Shown piece by piece: positions 1 to 6,842 of a DNA stretch of 8,484 nt. Source of the stretch: an uncultured beta proteobacterium. Lineage in GTDB: Bacteria > Pseudomonadota > Gammaproteobacteria > Burkholderiales > Burkholderiaceae_C. The position numbers and the translations under genes are program-made. The stretch covers positions 1 through 8,484 of the forward strand of contig CAISIP010000483.1 of NCBI GenBank assembly GCA_903885415.1. Reading direction: 5' to 3'. Numbering within the stretch: the stretch's first letter is position 1; each line of letters starts with the position of its first letter. The notes under the pieces are model-generated. The model saw nothing but the letters and a program-made list of their open reading frames with translations, made no database searches and was not told the origin of the DNA.

Positions 1-360
1 GGTGGGAAAACGCCGAACTACTCGGCCCAGGATGTGGCTGCGGCCTGCCAGACGCTGCAGGCCTCTGGGCTTGCGCCGCAGGTGATGATCGACGTGTCGC
101 ACGCCAACAGCAGCAAACAATACCAGCGTCAGATCGTCGTCGCGCAGGACGTCGCCCGGCAAATCGCCGACGGCGAGCGCCGCATCAGTGGCGTGATGAT
201 CGAAAGCCACCTGCACGAGGGGCGCCAGGACCTGGTCGCAGGTCAGGCGCCGGCTTACGGCGTGTCGATTACCGACGCGTGCATCGGTTTCGAACAGACG
301 GTGCCGGTCCTCGACGGACTGGCCCAGGCGGTGTCGCTGCGCCGGCAATTGTTGCGCTGA
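1..360 (+). CDS. aroG: 3-deoxy-7-phosphoheptulonate (DAHP) synthase, class I AroG/AroF/AroH type, C-terminal part
   Basis: Condenses phosphoenolpyruvate and erythrose-4-phosphate to DAHP, the first step of the shikimate pathway, in the cytoplasm. The window opens inside the gene; the reading frame from base 1 gives 119 residues, about the last third of a protein that is usually near 350. Three of the four metal ligands known from E. coli AroG can be placed: His in DVSHANSSK (fragment residue 34), Glu in MIESHLHEG (68) and Asp in SITDACIG (92); the fourth, a Cys, lies upstream of the window. The GGKTPNYS stretch at the very start is also typical of the family. The allosteric N-terminal region is not visible, so which isozyme this is (Phe-, Tyr- or Trp-sensitive) cannot be told and the symbol stands for the family only. 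It converges on the DUF2817/amidohydrolase pair and shows no functional link to it. Confidence 0.95.
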   Translation, partial: GGKTPNYSAQDVAAACQTLQASGLAPQVMIDVSHANSSKQYQRQIVVAQDVARQIADGERRISGVMIESHLHEGRQDLVAGQAPAYGVSITDACIGFEQTVPVLDGLAQAVSLRRQLLR

Positions 361-403
361 TCGCATCGGCACTCGGCGGCCCGAAGTCCGCATGAGAAAG
401 AGC

Positions 404-422
404 CGGGCGCGAGGCGCACCCG
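404..422 (-). terminator. possible terminator of the amidohydrolase/DUF2817 transcript
   Basis: In the 70-bp gap between the two convergent genes, CGGG-CGC pairs with GCG-CCCG around a GAG loop, with a two-base bulge. Read on the minus strand the stem is followed by GGCTCTTTCTC, a weak T-rich tail. On the plus strand no T-tract follows. The hairpin could end the minus-strand transcript and perhaps serve both directions, but it is imperfect and unproven. Confidence 0.3.
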
Positions 423-430
423 CAAAGGGT

Positions 431-757
431 TCAAGCGGCCAGTCCTTCGACGGCCTGCACCATCGCCTCCAGAGCCTGGCCCAGGATCTGGCCGCGCCAG
501 GCATCGGTGTCGACGTAGAAGGCATCCATCATCTGCTGCCGGATCTTGCGGGCCTGATCGGCGCTGGCGTCGGGTCGTCCCTGCAGGCGATCGGCCTTGG
601 GATCGCCCACCCATGCAAGGTCCATCGCCAGCGTCTCGCCATCGCGGCCCTTGAGCGGATGGATATGCGACTTCGGCTGCAGTCCGGCGGCGTTGACGGC
701 TTCGAGAAACTTCTCCCGCGCCTGCGCATAGCTGGCGGAAAAAGGCTGCGCGCTCAA
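431..757 (-). pseudogene. DUF2817 (M14-like) protein remnant with internal deletion, ends fused in frame
   Basis: The first part, PFSASYAQAREKF and then HPLKGRDGETLAMDLAWVG, matches the start of DUF2817 proteins, zinc-carboxypeptidase-like hydrolases of about 360 residues. The last part, roughly from QGRPDAS through QQMMDAFYVDTDAW to the end, looks like the end of the same family. The middle, which should carry the HGVEG-type metal site and the catalytic Glu, is missing: the two parts meet near GDPKADRL/QGRP, about residue 57 from the GTG at 784 (about 48 from the TTG). About 230-250 residues seem lost with the frame kept. The start chosen is TTG at 757, which overlaps the TGA of the upstream amidohydrolase and puts PFSASYAQ close to the N terminus as in the family; the GTG at 784 lies deeper inside the upstream gene. 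Without the metal site it should be inactive as a peptidase. It could still be expressed as a roughly 108-residue protein, or be an assembly error. Family assignment is from memory of the motifs. Confidence 0.7.
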
Positions 758-1956
758 CGGTCTGGTCCGCCTTGGGCGAGCCACGCCTCGGCCAATCGGA
801 CCCAGTAAGTCGCGCCCAGCGGTATCAAGTCGTCATTGAAGTCGTAGCTTGGGTTGTGCAGGGTGCACGGGCCGCCGCCATGGCCAACGCTGCGGTGGCT
901 GCCGTCGCCGTTGTGAATGAAGCAATAGGCGCCGGGGATCGCCTGCAGCATGAATGCGAAATCCTCCGCGCCCATGGTCGGCTCCTGCTCGCCAACCTTG
1001 TCTGGGCCCACGATGCTGGCCATCACCCCACGCGCGAACTCGGCTTCGGCAGCCGAGTTGATGGTGGGCGGGTAGTTGCGCTTGAAGCTGAACTCGCAGG
1101 TAACGCCAAAGGCGGCGCTGGTGTGCTCGGCGACTTCGCGCATGCGTTGCTCGATCTGGTCGAGCACCTCCAGACTGAAGGTTCGCACCGTTCCCTGGAG
1201 TTCGCAGCTGTCGGGTATGACGTTGGTAACCTCTCCCGCGTGGATCATCGTGACCGATATCACGCCGGCATCGACCGGTTTTTTGTTGCGGCTGATGATG
1301 GTCTGGAAGGCCTGCACTATCTGGCAGGCGACCGGGACCGGGTCCAGGCCCAGGTGCGGCATCGCAGCGTGGCCGCCCTTTCCTTTGATCAGGATCCTGA
1401 ACTCGTTGCTCGACGCCATTACCGGCCCCGCGCTGACGGCAAAGCGGCCTACTTGCGCGCCCGGCCAATTGTGCATTCCGAATACCGCTTGCATTGGAAA
1501 TTGCTCGAATAGCCCGTCCTTGATCATCTCGCGCGCCCCGCCGCCGCCCTCTTCGGCCGGCTGAAAGATCAGGTAGACGGTGCCGTCGAAGTTGCGGTTG
1601 GTGGCGAAGTGCTGCGCCGCGGCCAGCAGCATCGCAGTGTGTCCGTCGTGGCCGCAGGCGTGCATCTTGCCCGCATGTCTGCTGGCGTGCTCAAAGGTGT
1701 TGAACTCCTGCATCGGCAGCGCGTCCATGTCGGCGCGCAGGCCTACCGCACGGCTCGAGTTGCCGTTGCGAACGATGCCGACGACGCCGGTGGTTCCCAT
1801 TCCGCGGTGCACCGGTATCCCCCATTCGCTCAGCTTGGCGGCCACCAGATCTGCGGTGCGCAGCTCCTTGAAACAGAGTTCGGGATGCGCGTGAATGTCG
1901 CGCCTGACCGACGCAATGCCGGCGGCCTGGGTGACGATGGAGTCGATAACCTTCAT
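754..1956 (-). CDS. M20D family amidohydrolase (hippurate hydrolase/aminoacylase-like)
   Basis: A cytoplasmic metal-dependent hydrolase expected to cleave an amide bond of an N-acyl or N-aroyl amino acid or a related small amide; the substrate cannot be told. The 400 residues match the usual family length. Visible motifs: HAHPELCF (22-29), the metal site HACGHDGH (99-106, with C101 and H103 as ligands), PAEEGGGG (133-140, with the catalytic base Glu and a metal-ligand Glu), GMHNWP (160-165), GGHAAMP in the lid domain (195-201), TNVIPDS (244-250), MGAEDFAF (328-335) and LHNPSYDFND (366-375). ATG at 1956 is preferred over the upstream start at 2064 because AGGAAGA lies four bases before it and the family N terminus begins there. 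The stop overlaps the TTG start of the DUF2817 remnant, so the two were one operon. It is divergent from the molybdoenzyme. No signal peptide is seen. Confidence 0.93.
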   Translation of the reverse strand: MKVIDSIVTQAAGIASVRRDIHAHPELCFKELRTADLVAAKLSEWGIPVHRGMGTTGVVGIVRNGNSSRAVGLRADMDALPMQEFNTFEHASRHAGKMHACGHDGHTAMLLAAAQHFATNRNFDGTVYLIFQPAEEGGGGAREMIKDGLFEQFPMQAVFGMHNWPGAQVGRFAVSAGPVMASSNEFRILIKGKGGHAAMPHLGLDPVPVACQIVQAFQTIISRNKKPVDAGVISVTMIHAGEVTNVIPDSCELQGTVRTFSLEVLDQIEQRMREVAEHTSAAFGVTCEFSFKRNYPPTINSAAEAEFARGVMASIVGPDKVGEQEPTMGAEDFAFMLQAIPGAYCFIHNGDGSHRSVGHGGGPCTLHNPSYDFNDDLIPLGATYWVRLAEAWLAQGGPDR

Positions 1957-2121
1957 GCTGTCTTCCTGTATATTTTGCTGCTGCGCTTGCGCTCGCAGTG
2001 GCCTGCATCCCCGCCTCGGGGCACCTGCTGGCCTTAGTCTACGCGCAAGCGCGCAGCACCCCACCGGCGATTGCGCGGAGAATCGGCGGGGAACATCGCA
2101 TTATTCCTGAAGGAAGAGCCC
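1957..2121. promoter_or_regulatory. divergent promoter region, amidohydrolase / molybdoenzyme
   Basis: These 165 bp separate two genes read away from each other and must hold both promoters. Each gene has a good ribosome site: AGGAAGA (1961-1967, minus) and AGGAAG (2111-2116, plus, five bases before ATG 2122). No convincing -35/-10 pair was found for either direction. Three inverted repeats stand out: a 10-bp pair at 1983-1992 and 2043-2052 (separate entry), CCCCG/CGGGG around CCT at 2009-2021, and CCGGCGATT (2064-2072) against AATCGGCGG (2081-2089) with one mismatch and an 8-bp spacer. The last lies just upstream of the molybdoenzyme ribosome site and could be an operator. No regulator gene is adjacent within the window. 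Confidence 0.5.
1983..2052. repeat. 10-bp inverted repeat pair, 60 bp apart
   Basis: GCGCTTGCGC at 1983-1992 recurs as its exact reverse complement GCGCAAGCGC at 2043-2052, with start points exactly 60 bp apart. The match extends to TGCTGC on the outer side of each copy if a two-base insertion is allowed. Each copy is itself nearly palindromic (GCGC-NN-GCGC). They lie within the divergent promoter region, so they could be paired operator sites; in GC-rich DNA chance is also possible. Confidence 0.4.
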
Positions 2122-4185
2122 ATGAGCCTTAGCACGACTGTACTGGGCGCCTGCCCGCACGACTGCCCCGACACCTGCTCGCTGCTGACGACGGTCGAGG
2201 CAGGCGTCGCGCTCAGGGTGCAGGGCAACCCGGCGCACCCGCAAACCGGTGGCGTCCTGTGCACCAAAGTGTCGCGCTACACCGAGCGCAGCTACCATCC
2301 CGAGCGCATCCTGCAGCCGCTCCGACGCGCCGGCCCCAAGGGTTCGGGGCACTTCGAGCCGGTGGGCTGGGACCAGGCCTTGGGCGACATTGCGGCGCGG
2401 CTGCAGGCCATCGCCACGCGCTGCGCGGGATCGGCGCAAGCGATCCTTCCCTATAGCTACGCCGGCACCATGGGCTTGGTGCAGGGCGAGAGCATGGCGG
2501 CGCGATTCTTCAACAAGCTTGGCGCCTCCAGGCTCGACCGCACCATCTGCGCGAGCGCCGCCGGCGAAGGGCTGACCTACACGCTGGGCGCCAAGGTCGG
2601 CATGCGGGTGGAACATTTCGCGCAGTCCGCGCTGATCCTGATCTGGGGCAGCAACGCCATCGGCAGCAACCTGCACTTCTGGCGCTACGCGCAGGAGGCC
2701 AAACGCCTGGGCGCGCGGCTGGTCTGCATCGACCCGCGGCGCAGCGAGACGGCCGAAAAATGCCACGAACACATCGCGCTGCTGCCGGGCACGGACGCCG
2801 CGCTGGCGCTGGCGCTGATGCACGAGCTTATCGCCCACGACTGGCTCGACCACGACTACATCGCGCGCCACACGCTGGGATGGGCGCTGCTGCGCGAGCG
2901 CGCCCTGGCCTGGCCCCCCGAGCGCGCCGCCGCCGTGTGCGCGATCGCGCCAGAGCAGATCCGCGCGCTGGCGCGCGACTATGGCAGTTGCGCCGCCGCC
3001 GGCCGGCCGGCGGCGATCCGGCTGAACTACGGCATGCAGCGCGTTCGCGGCGGTGGCAACGCGGTGCGCGCCGTCGCCGCGCTGCCCGCGCTGGTGGGTG
3101 CTTGGCGCCACCGCGCCGGCGGACTGCTGCTGTCGAGCTCGGGAGAATTTCCGATCCGTCACGAAGCGCTCGAACGACCCGAACTGCGCGCCGACAAGGC
3201 GCCGCGCACCATCAACATGAGCAGCATCGGCGACGATCTGCTGCGCCCTGCGTCCGACGGCTTCGGTCCGGCCGTCGAGGCGCTGATCGTCTACAACAGC
3301 AACCCGGTGGCGGTGGCGCCGGACTCGGGCCGGGTGGTGCAGGGTTTCGCGCGCGAAAACCTTTTTACCGTGGTGCTCGAGCACTTCCAGACCGACACCG
3401 CCGACTACGCCGACTACATACTGCCGGCGACGACGCAGCTCGAACACTGGGACATTCACCGCAGCTATGGCCACACCGACGTGCTGCTCAATCGTCCGGC
3501 CATTGCACCCATGGGCCAGGCCAAGCCCAACACGCAGATATTTCGCGAACTCGCGCAGCGCATGGGGTTCTGCGAGCCCTGCTTTGAAGACGACGACGTG
3601 TCGCTGTGCCGGTCCGCTTTTGGCGAGCGCGTCGACTTTGAGCAGCTGCTGGCGACCGGTTTTTCCACGCTGGCGCTTCCCGAGGCCCCCTTCGCTGACG
3701 GCGGCTTCCCTACCCCCTCGGGAAAGTGCGAGCTGTTCAGCCAGCGCCTCGCCGCGCAGGGCCTCGACGGGCTTCCCGACCATATTCCCAACTACGAGCT
3801 GCCGGGGAGTTCGGCCGACTACCCGCTGGCGATGATCTCGCCGCCGGCGCGCAACTTCCTGAACTCCAGCTTTGTCAATGTCAAGAGCCTGCGTGACGTG
3901 GGGGCAGAGCCGCTGCTGGAGATGAGCGCGGCTGACGCTGCCGCGCGCGGCCTGGAGTCGGGTTCGGTGGTGCGGGTGTTCAACCAGCGCGGCGACTACC
4001 GCTGCCGGCTTCAGGTCAGCGCGCGCGCAAGGCCCGGGGTCGTCAACGGGCTGGGAATTTGGTGGCGAAAGATGGGGCTCGACGGCCACAACGTGAATCA
4101 GCTGACCAGCCAGAAGCTGACCGACCTGGGGCGCGCGCCGACCTTCTACGACTGCCTGGTAGAGGTCGAATCCGCGCAAGCCTAA
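2122..4185 (+). CDS. molybdopterin-dependent oxidoreductase, DMSO reductase superfamily (CPHDCPDTC group)
   Basis: A cytoplasmic Mo-bisMGD oxidoreductase of 687 residues; the substrate is unknown. The N terminus carries a [4Fe-4S] motif, C11-x3-C15-x3-C19 in CPHDCPDTC and C47 in VLCTKV. The catalytic domain shows ICASAAGEG (142-150), which lies where the Mo ligand falls in relatives such as NapA, so C143 or S145 may coordinate molybdenum. WGSNAIGSNLHFW (175-187) and CIDPRRSE (202-209) followed by LPGTDAALALAL (221-232) are cofactor-binding stretches. The last about 120 residues form the dinucleotide-binding domain (SPPARNFLNSSF; WWRKMGLDGHNVNQLT). There is no twin-arginine signal, so it should stay in the cytoplasm. 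ATG 2122 is chosen over an upstream in-frame ATG (2071) because AGGAAG precedes it and the iron-sulfur motif then starts at residue 11, as usual. No electron-transfer partner subunit or molybdenum cofactor gene is adjacent. It may be monocistronic or read on into the monooxygenase after 91 bp. Confidence 0.92.
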   Translation: MSLSTTVLGACPHDCPDTCSLLTTVEAGVALRVQGNPAHPQTGGVLCTKVSRYTERSYHPERILQPLRRAGPKGSGHFEPVGWDQALGDIAARLQAIATRCAGSAQAILPYSYAGTMGLVQGESMAARFFNKLGASRLDRTICASAAGEGLTYTLGAKVGMRVEHFAQSALILIWGSNAIGSNLHFWRYAQEAKRLGARLVCIDPRRSETAEKCHEHIALLPGTDAALALALMHELIAHDWLDHDYIARHTLGWALLRERALAWPPERAAAVCAIAPEQIRALARDYGSCAAAGRPAAIRLNYGMQRVRGGGNAVRAVAALPALVGAWRHRAGGLLLSSSGEFPIRHEALERPELRADKAPRTINMSSIGDDLLRPASDGFGPAVEALIVYNSNPVAVAPDSGRVVQGFARENLFTVVLEHFQTDTADYADYILPATTQLEHWDIHRSYGHTDVLLNRPAIAPMGQAKPNTQIFRELAQRMGFCEPCFEDDDVSLCRSAFGERVDFEQLLATGFSTLALPEAPFADGGFPTPSGKCELFSQRLAAQGLDGLPDHIPNYELPGSSADYPLAMISPPARNFLNSSFVNVKSLRDVGAEPLLEMSAADAAARGLESGSVVRVFNQRGDYRCRLQVSARARPGVVNGLGIWWRKMGLDGHNVNQLTSQKLTDLGRAPTFYDCLVEVESAQA

Positions 4186-4205
4186 GTACAAACCCGAGGC
4201 AGGGT

Positions 4206-4221
4206 CGGCTAAAATTAGCCG
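4206..4221 (+). promoter_or_regulatory. dyad overlapping a possible -10 box before the monooxygenase gene
   Basis: CGGCTAAAATTAGCCG has perfect 7-bp arms around AA. Inside it TAAAAT (4210-4215) resembles a -10 box; the same GCTAAAAT string occurs at 6841-6848 before the transporter operon. The hexamer 17 bp upstream, TACAAA, matches the -35 consensus only weakly. No T-tract follows, so it is a poor intrinsic terminator for the molybdoenzyme. A promoter with an overlapping operator, giving a leader of about 55 bases, is the preferred reading. Confidence 0.4.
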
Positions 4222-4276
4222 CTTGCATACCTTCTGCTTTGCCGGTATCGGCGCAGCGGCAACCGATTGAAACCCC

Positions 4277-5920
4277 ATGAATAGCGCAACCACACACGAC
4301 CCAGAATCCACCCCCGGAGGGAGTCCTGCTCTTGACGCCATCATCATCGGCGCCGGACTGGCCGGGCTGTACCAGTTGCACTGCCTGCGCGACCGGCTCG
4401 GGTTATCGGTGCAGGTGCTGGAAACCGGTGGCGGCGTCGGCGGAACCTGGTACTGGAACCGCTACCCGGGCGCCCGCTGCGACTCCGAAAGCCATGCTTA
4501 CGGCTTCTCGTTTTCCGAGGAGCTCATGCGCGACTGGGATTGGACCGAGCGCTTTCCCGAGCAAAAAGAGATATTGCGCTACATCGACCACTTTGCCGAC
4601 CGATTCGACCTCAGGCGCAGCATCCGTTTCAACGCCCGGGTGAGCGCGGCGCATTACAACGACGCTACAAACCGGTGGGAGGTTCGCACCGCCAGCGGCG
4701 AGTCATTCAACGCAAAGTTCCTGATCACCGCCGTCGGCTGCCTGTCGGCGGCCAACGTTCCGACGATTGCCGGACTCGACTCGTTCCAGGGCCAGTGGTA
4801 CCACACCGGCCAGTGGCCGCACGAGGGCGTCAACTTTGCCGGAAAGCGGGTCGGGCTGATTGGTACCGGATCGACCGGCATTCAGGCAGCGCCGGTGATC
4901 GCAGAGACGGCGCAGCACCTGAGCGTTTTTCAGCGCAGCCCGACCTACAGCGTTCCGGCACGCAATGCACCGTGGACGGCCGAGTTCAAGCGCTATGTCA
5001 AGGAAAACGCGGCCGAGATCCGGCGCGCCACGCACGCGACGCCGTCGGGACACCCCTTCGCCAACTCGGAGCGCCTTGCCCTTCAGACGCCGCCACACGA
5101 ACGCCAGGCCATCTACGAGGCGGCCTGGCGCAAGGGCGGGGTCGAATTTAGGACTGCATTTGGCGACATCATGCTCAACAAGGAGGCCAACGACACGGCG
5201 GCTGAGTTTGTCCGCAACAAGATCCTTCAGATCGTCAAAGACCCTGTGACGGCGCACAAGCTCACCGACATCGACCATCCCTATGCCGGCAAGCGCCCGC
5301 CCGTCGACACCGATTACTACGAGACGTTCAACCGCGACAACGTATCGCTGGTCGATGTGCGCGCAGCGCCCATAGAGGAAATCACGGCCACCGGGATACG
5401 CACCCGCGACGGCCATTACCCTCTGGACATCATCGTCTTTGCGACTGGCTACGACGCGCTGACGGGGCCGTTGTTGCGCATGGACATCCGTGGCCGCTCC
5501 GGCCGGCTGCTCGCCGATGACTGGAAGGACGGGCCGCGCAGCTACCTGGGCCTGCAGATGGAGGGCTTTCCCAACCTGTTCACCATCACGGGTCCCGGCA
5601 GTCCCTCGGTGCTGACGAATATGCCGGTGGCCATTGAGCAGCATTCCGATTGGATCGCCGACTGTATCGCCCACATGCGCGCCCAGGGCCTGGAGCGCAT
5701 CGAGCCGCAAGCGCAGGCGATGGGCGACTGGATGCTCAAGGTCACCGAGGCCGCCAGCGCGACCCTGCTGTCGACCGCGACCACCTCTTGGTATTTGGGC
5801 GCCAATGTGCCGGGAAAGCCCCGCGTGTTCATGCCCTACTCGGGAGGAATGGCGCGCTACCGGAAAATCTGCGCCGACGTCGCAACCAACGGCTACGAGG
5901 GATTTCGCTTCAGCAGCTGA
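4277..5920 (+). CDS. Baeyer-Villiger flavin monooxygenase (cyclohexanone/cyclopentanone monooxygenase-like)
   Basis: An FAD- and NADPH-dependent enzyme expected to insert one oxygen atom next to a ketone carbonyl, giving an ester or lactone. Its 547 residues match the cyclohexanone monooxygenase class (about 540-550). Seen in order: FAD-binding GAGLAG (25-30), GGTWYWNRYPGARCD (55-69), the family fingerprint FQGQWYHTGQWP (170-181), the NADPH-binding GTGSTG (196-201), KRPPVDT with the likely active-site Arg at 340, YYETFNRDNV (347-356), and FATGYDALTG (388-397). ATG 4277 is the only credible start: an in-frame TGA lies six bases upstream and the next start would cut into the FAD fold. No clear Shine-Dalgarno sequence precedes it, so translation may be leader-dependent or weak. 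The real ketone substrate cannot be predicted; phenylacetone- or steroid-type substrates are also possible. It converges on an SDR dehydrogenase, a frequent partner type. Confidence 0.94.
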   Translation: MNSATTHDPESTPGGSPALDAIIIGAGLAGLYQLHCLRDRLGLSVQVLETGGGVGGTWYWNRYPGARCDSESHAYGFSFSEELMRDWDWTERFPEQKEILRYIDHFADRFDLRRSIRFNARVSAAHYNDATNRWEVRTASGESFNAKFLITAVGCLSAANVPTIAGLDSFQGQWYHTGQWPHEGVNFAGKRVGLIGTGSTGIQAAPVIAETAQHLSVFQRSPTYSVPARNAPWTAEFKRYVKENAAEIRRATHATPSGHPFANSERLALQTPPHERQAIYEAAWRKGGVEFRTAFGDIMLNKEANDTAAEFVRNKILQIVKDPVTAHKLTDIDHPYAGKRPPVDTDYYETFNRDNVSLVDVRAAPIEEITATGIRTRDGHYPLDIIVFATGYDALTGPLLRMDIRGRSGRLLADDWKDGPRSYLGLQMEGFPNLFTITGPGSPSVLTNMPVAIEQHSDWIADCIAHMRAQGLERIEPQAQAMGDWMLKVTEAASATLLSTATTSWYLGANVPGKPRVFMPYSGGMARYRKICADVATNGYEGFRFSS

Positions 5921-5948
5921 CGCATCCGGCGTGCGACCGTACGCTGCG
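5921..5948. terminator. possible bidirectional terminator hairpin between convergent genes
   Basis: The 37-bp gap between the monooxygenase and SDR stops holds GCGTGC/GTACGC around a GACC loop (5929-5944, one G-U pair). CGCA (5921-5924) and TGCG (5945-5948) extend the stem past a four-base bulge. Neither strand has a T-tract, so this is a weak candidate resting mainly on its position. Confidence 0.3.
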
Positions 5949-5957
5949 AAGGACGTC

Positions 5958-6719
5958 TCAGTAGGTGGCGCGGCCGCCGGAGATGTCGAAAACACTGCCG
6001 GTGGTGAAGGAGCAGTCCTGCGACGATAGCCAGGCGACCATGGCAGCCACCTCGTCGACCTGCAGGAAGCGGGCCATCGGTATCTTGCCCAGCATGTAGT
6101 CGATTTGCTCCTGTTTCATCTGGTCGAATATTTCGGTCTTAGCAGCGGCCGGCGTAATCGCGTTGACCAGAATGTTGCGCGTCGCAAGTTCCTTGCCAAG
6201 CGACTTGGTCAGACCGATCAGCCCGGCCTTGGACGCGCTGTAATGCGAGGCGTTGGGGTTGCCCTCCTTGGCAGCGACCGAAGCGATGTTGACGATGCGG
6301 CCCCAGCCCGCGCTGAGCATGTAGGGAACCGCAGCCCGGCATGTCAGGTAGGGCGCAATCAGGTTGACCTCCACCACGCGGCGCCAGACTTTGGGGTCGA
6401 GTTCCCAGGTCGGACCGTTGCCTCCGGTAATGCCGGCGTTGTTCACCAATATGTTGACCCGACCCATGCGCGACGCGACGCCAGCCATCGCGGCGTCGAC
6501 CGCGGCATCGTCGCTGAGGTCCAGCACCAGCGCCTCGACCCGACGCTCCGGGTGCGCGGCCTTCAGCGTCGCGCAGGAACCCGCGAGCCGCTCGGCATCC
6601 ATGTCCCACAGCGCCACATCGGCACCAGACTGCAAGAAGCGCTGCGCGACCGCGTAGCCGATTCCGCGCGCGGCGCCGGTGACGACTGCAACGCGACTGG
6701 CAAGATCGATCTGGTTCAT
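5958..6719 (-). CDS. SDR family NAD(P)-dependent oxidoreductase
   Basis: A classical short-chain dehydrogenase/reductase of 253 residues, cytoplasmic and probably tetrameric like its family. Visible: cofactor loop TGAARGIG (14-21), Asp39 after the second strand (VALWDMD), which suggests NAD over NADP, NNAG (93-96), N119, and the catalytic Ser147 (NIAS), Tyr160 and Lys164 (YSASK). It ends in the SGGRATY tail after a VFDISGG motif. ATG 6719 is chosen because the classical fold starts seven residues in; an in-frame GTG at 6761 would add 14 unlike residues. Only a weak GGA lies eight bases upstream. Function: it could oxidise an alcohol to the ketone used by the neighbouring Baeyer-Villiger enzyme. 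The stretch KEGNPNASHYSASK and nearby motifs also recall SDRs acting on sugar-acid intermediates such as 2-keto-3-deoxy-L-rhamnonate, and automatic pipelines would call it FabG-like. The substrate is not settled. Confidence 0.92.
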   Translation of the reverse strand: MNQIDLASRVAVVTGAARGIGYAVAQRFLQSGADVALWDMDAERLAGSCATLKAAHPERRVEALVLDLSDDAAVDAAMAGVASRMGRVNILVNNAGITGGNGPTWELDPKVWRRVVEVNLIAPYLTCRAAVPYMLSAGWGRIVNIASVAAKEGNPNASHYSASKAGLIGLTKSLGKELATRNILVNAITPAAAKTEIFDQMKQEQIDYMLGKIPMARFLQVDEVAAMVAWLSSQDCSFTTGSVFDISGGRATY

Positions 6720-6805
6720 GCTTTTTATCCGGTGGTGGGAAGAGATTGCGGGGTGTCGCACGCCATCGCATGCTGCTGGAATCGCCGGCTTTTGGAGCCG
6801 CCTTC

Positions 6806-6811
6806 ATTATA
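6806..6811 (-). promoter_or_regulatory. consensus -10 box for the SDR gene
   Basis: The minus strand reads TATAAT here, a perfect sigma-70 -10 box, 86 bp upstream of the SDR ATG. No good -35 lies at the standard 16-18 bp; the best hexamer, TTGGCA (6834-6839), is 22 bp away. TG precedes the box at TGCC, one base off the extended -10 pattern. It is the best promoter candidate in the 222-bp gap, where A+T-rich hexamers are scarce. Confidence 0.5.
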
Positions 6812-6842
6812 GGCAAGCGGGCTTCGCGCGAGCTGCCAATGC

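Noticed and set aside
772..1512. A 246-codon plus-strand frame opposite the amidohydrolase gene
   Set aside because: Shadow of the amidohydrolase, which has all family motifs on the other strand.
1957..2064. A longer amidohydrolase N terminus starting at 2064
   Set aside because: The extra 36 residues are not family-like, and AGGAAGA sits at good spacing before the ATG at 1956.
2101..4347. A 748-codon open frame on the minus strand opposite the molybdoenzyme gene
   Set aside because: Its translation is rich in Arg, Ala, Val and His with no recognisable domain, while the plus strand encodes a clear molybdoenzyme. Long antisense frames are expected in GC-rich genes with strong codon bias.
4703..5995. 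A 430-codon minus-strand frame opposite the monooxygenase gene
   Set aside because: No family motif, low-complexity composition, and fully overlapping a well-supported gene; a codon-bias shadow.
6105..6812. A 235-codon plus-strand frame opposite the SDR gene
   Set aside because: The catalytic motifs of the SDR are on the minus strand; this translation shows no domain.
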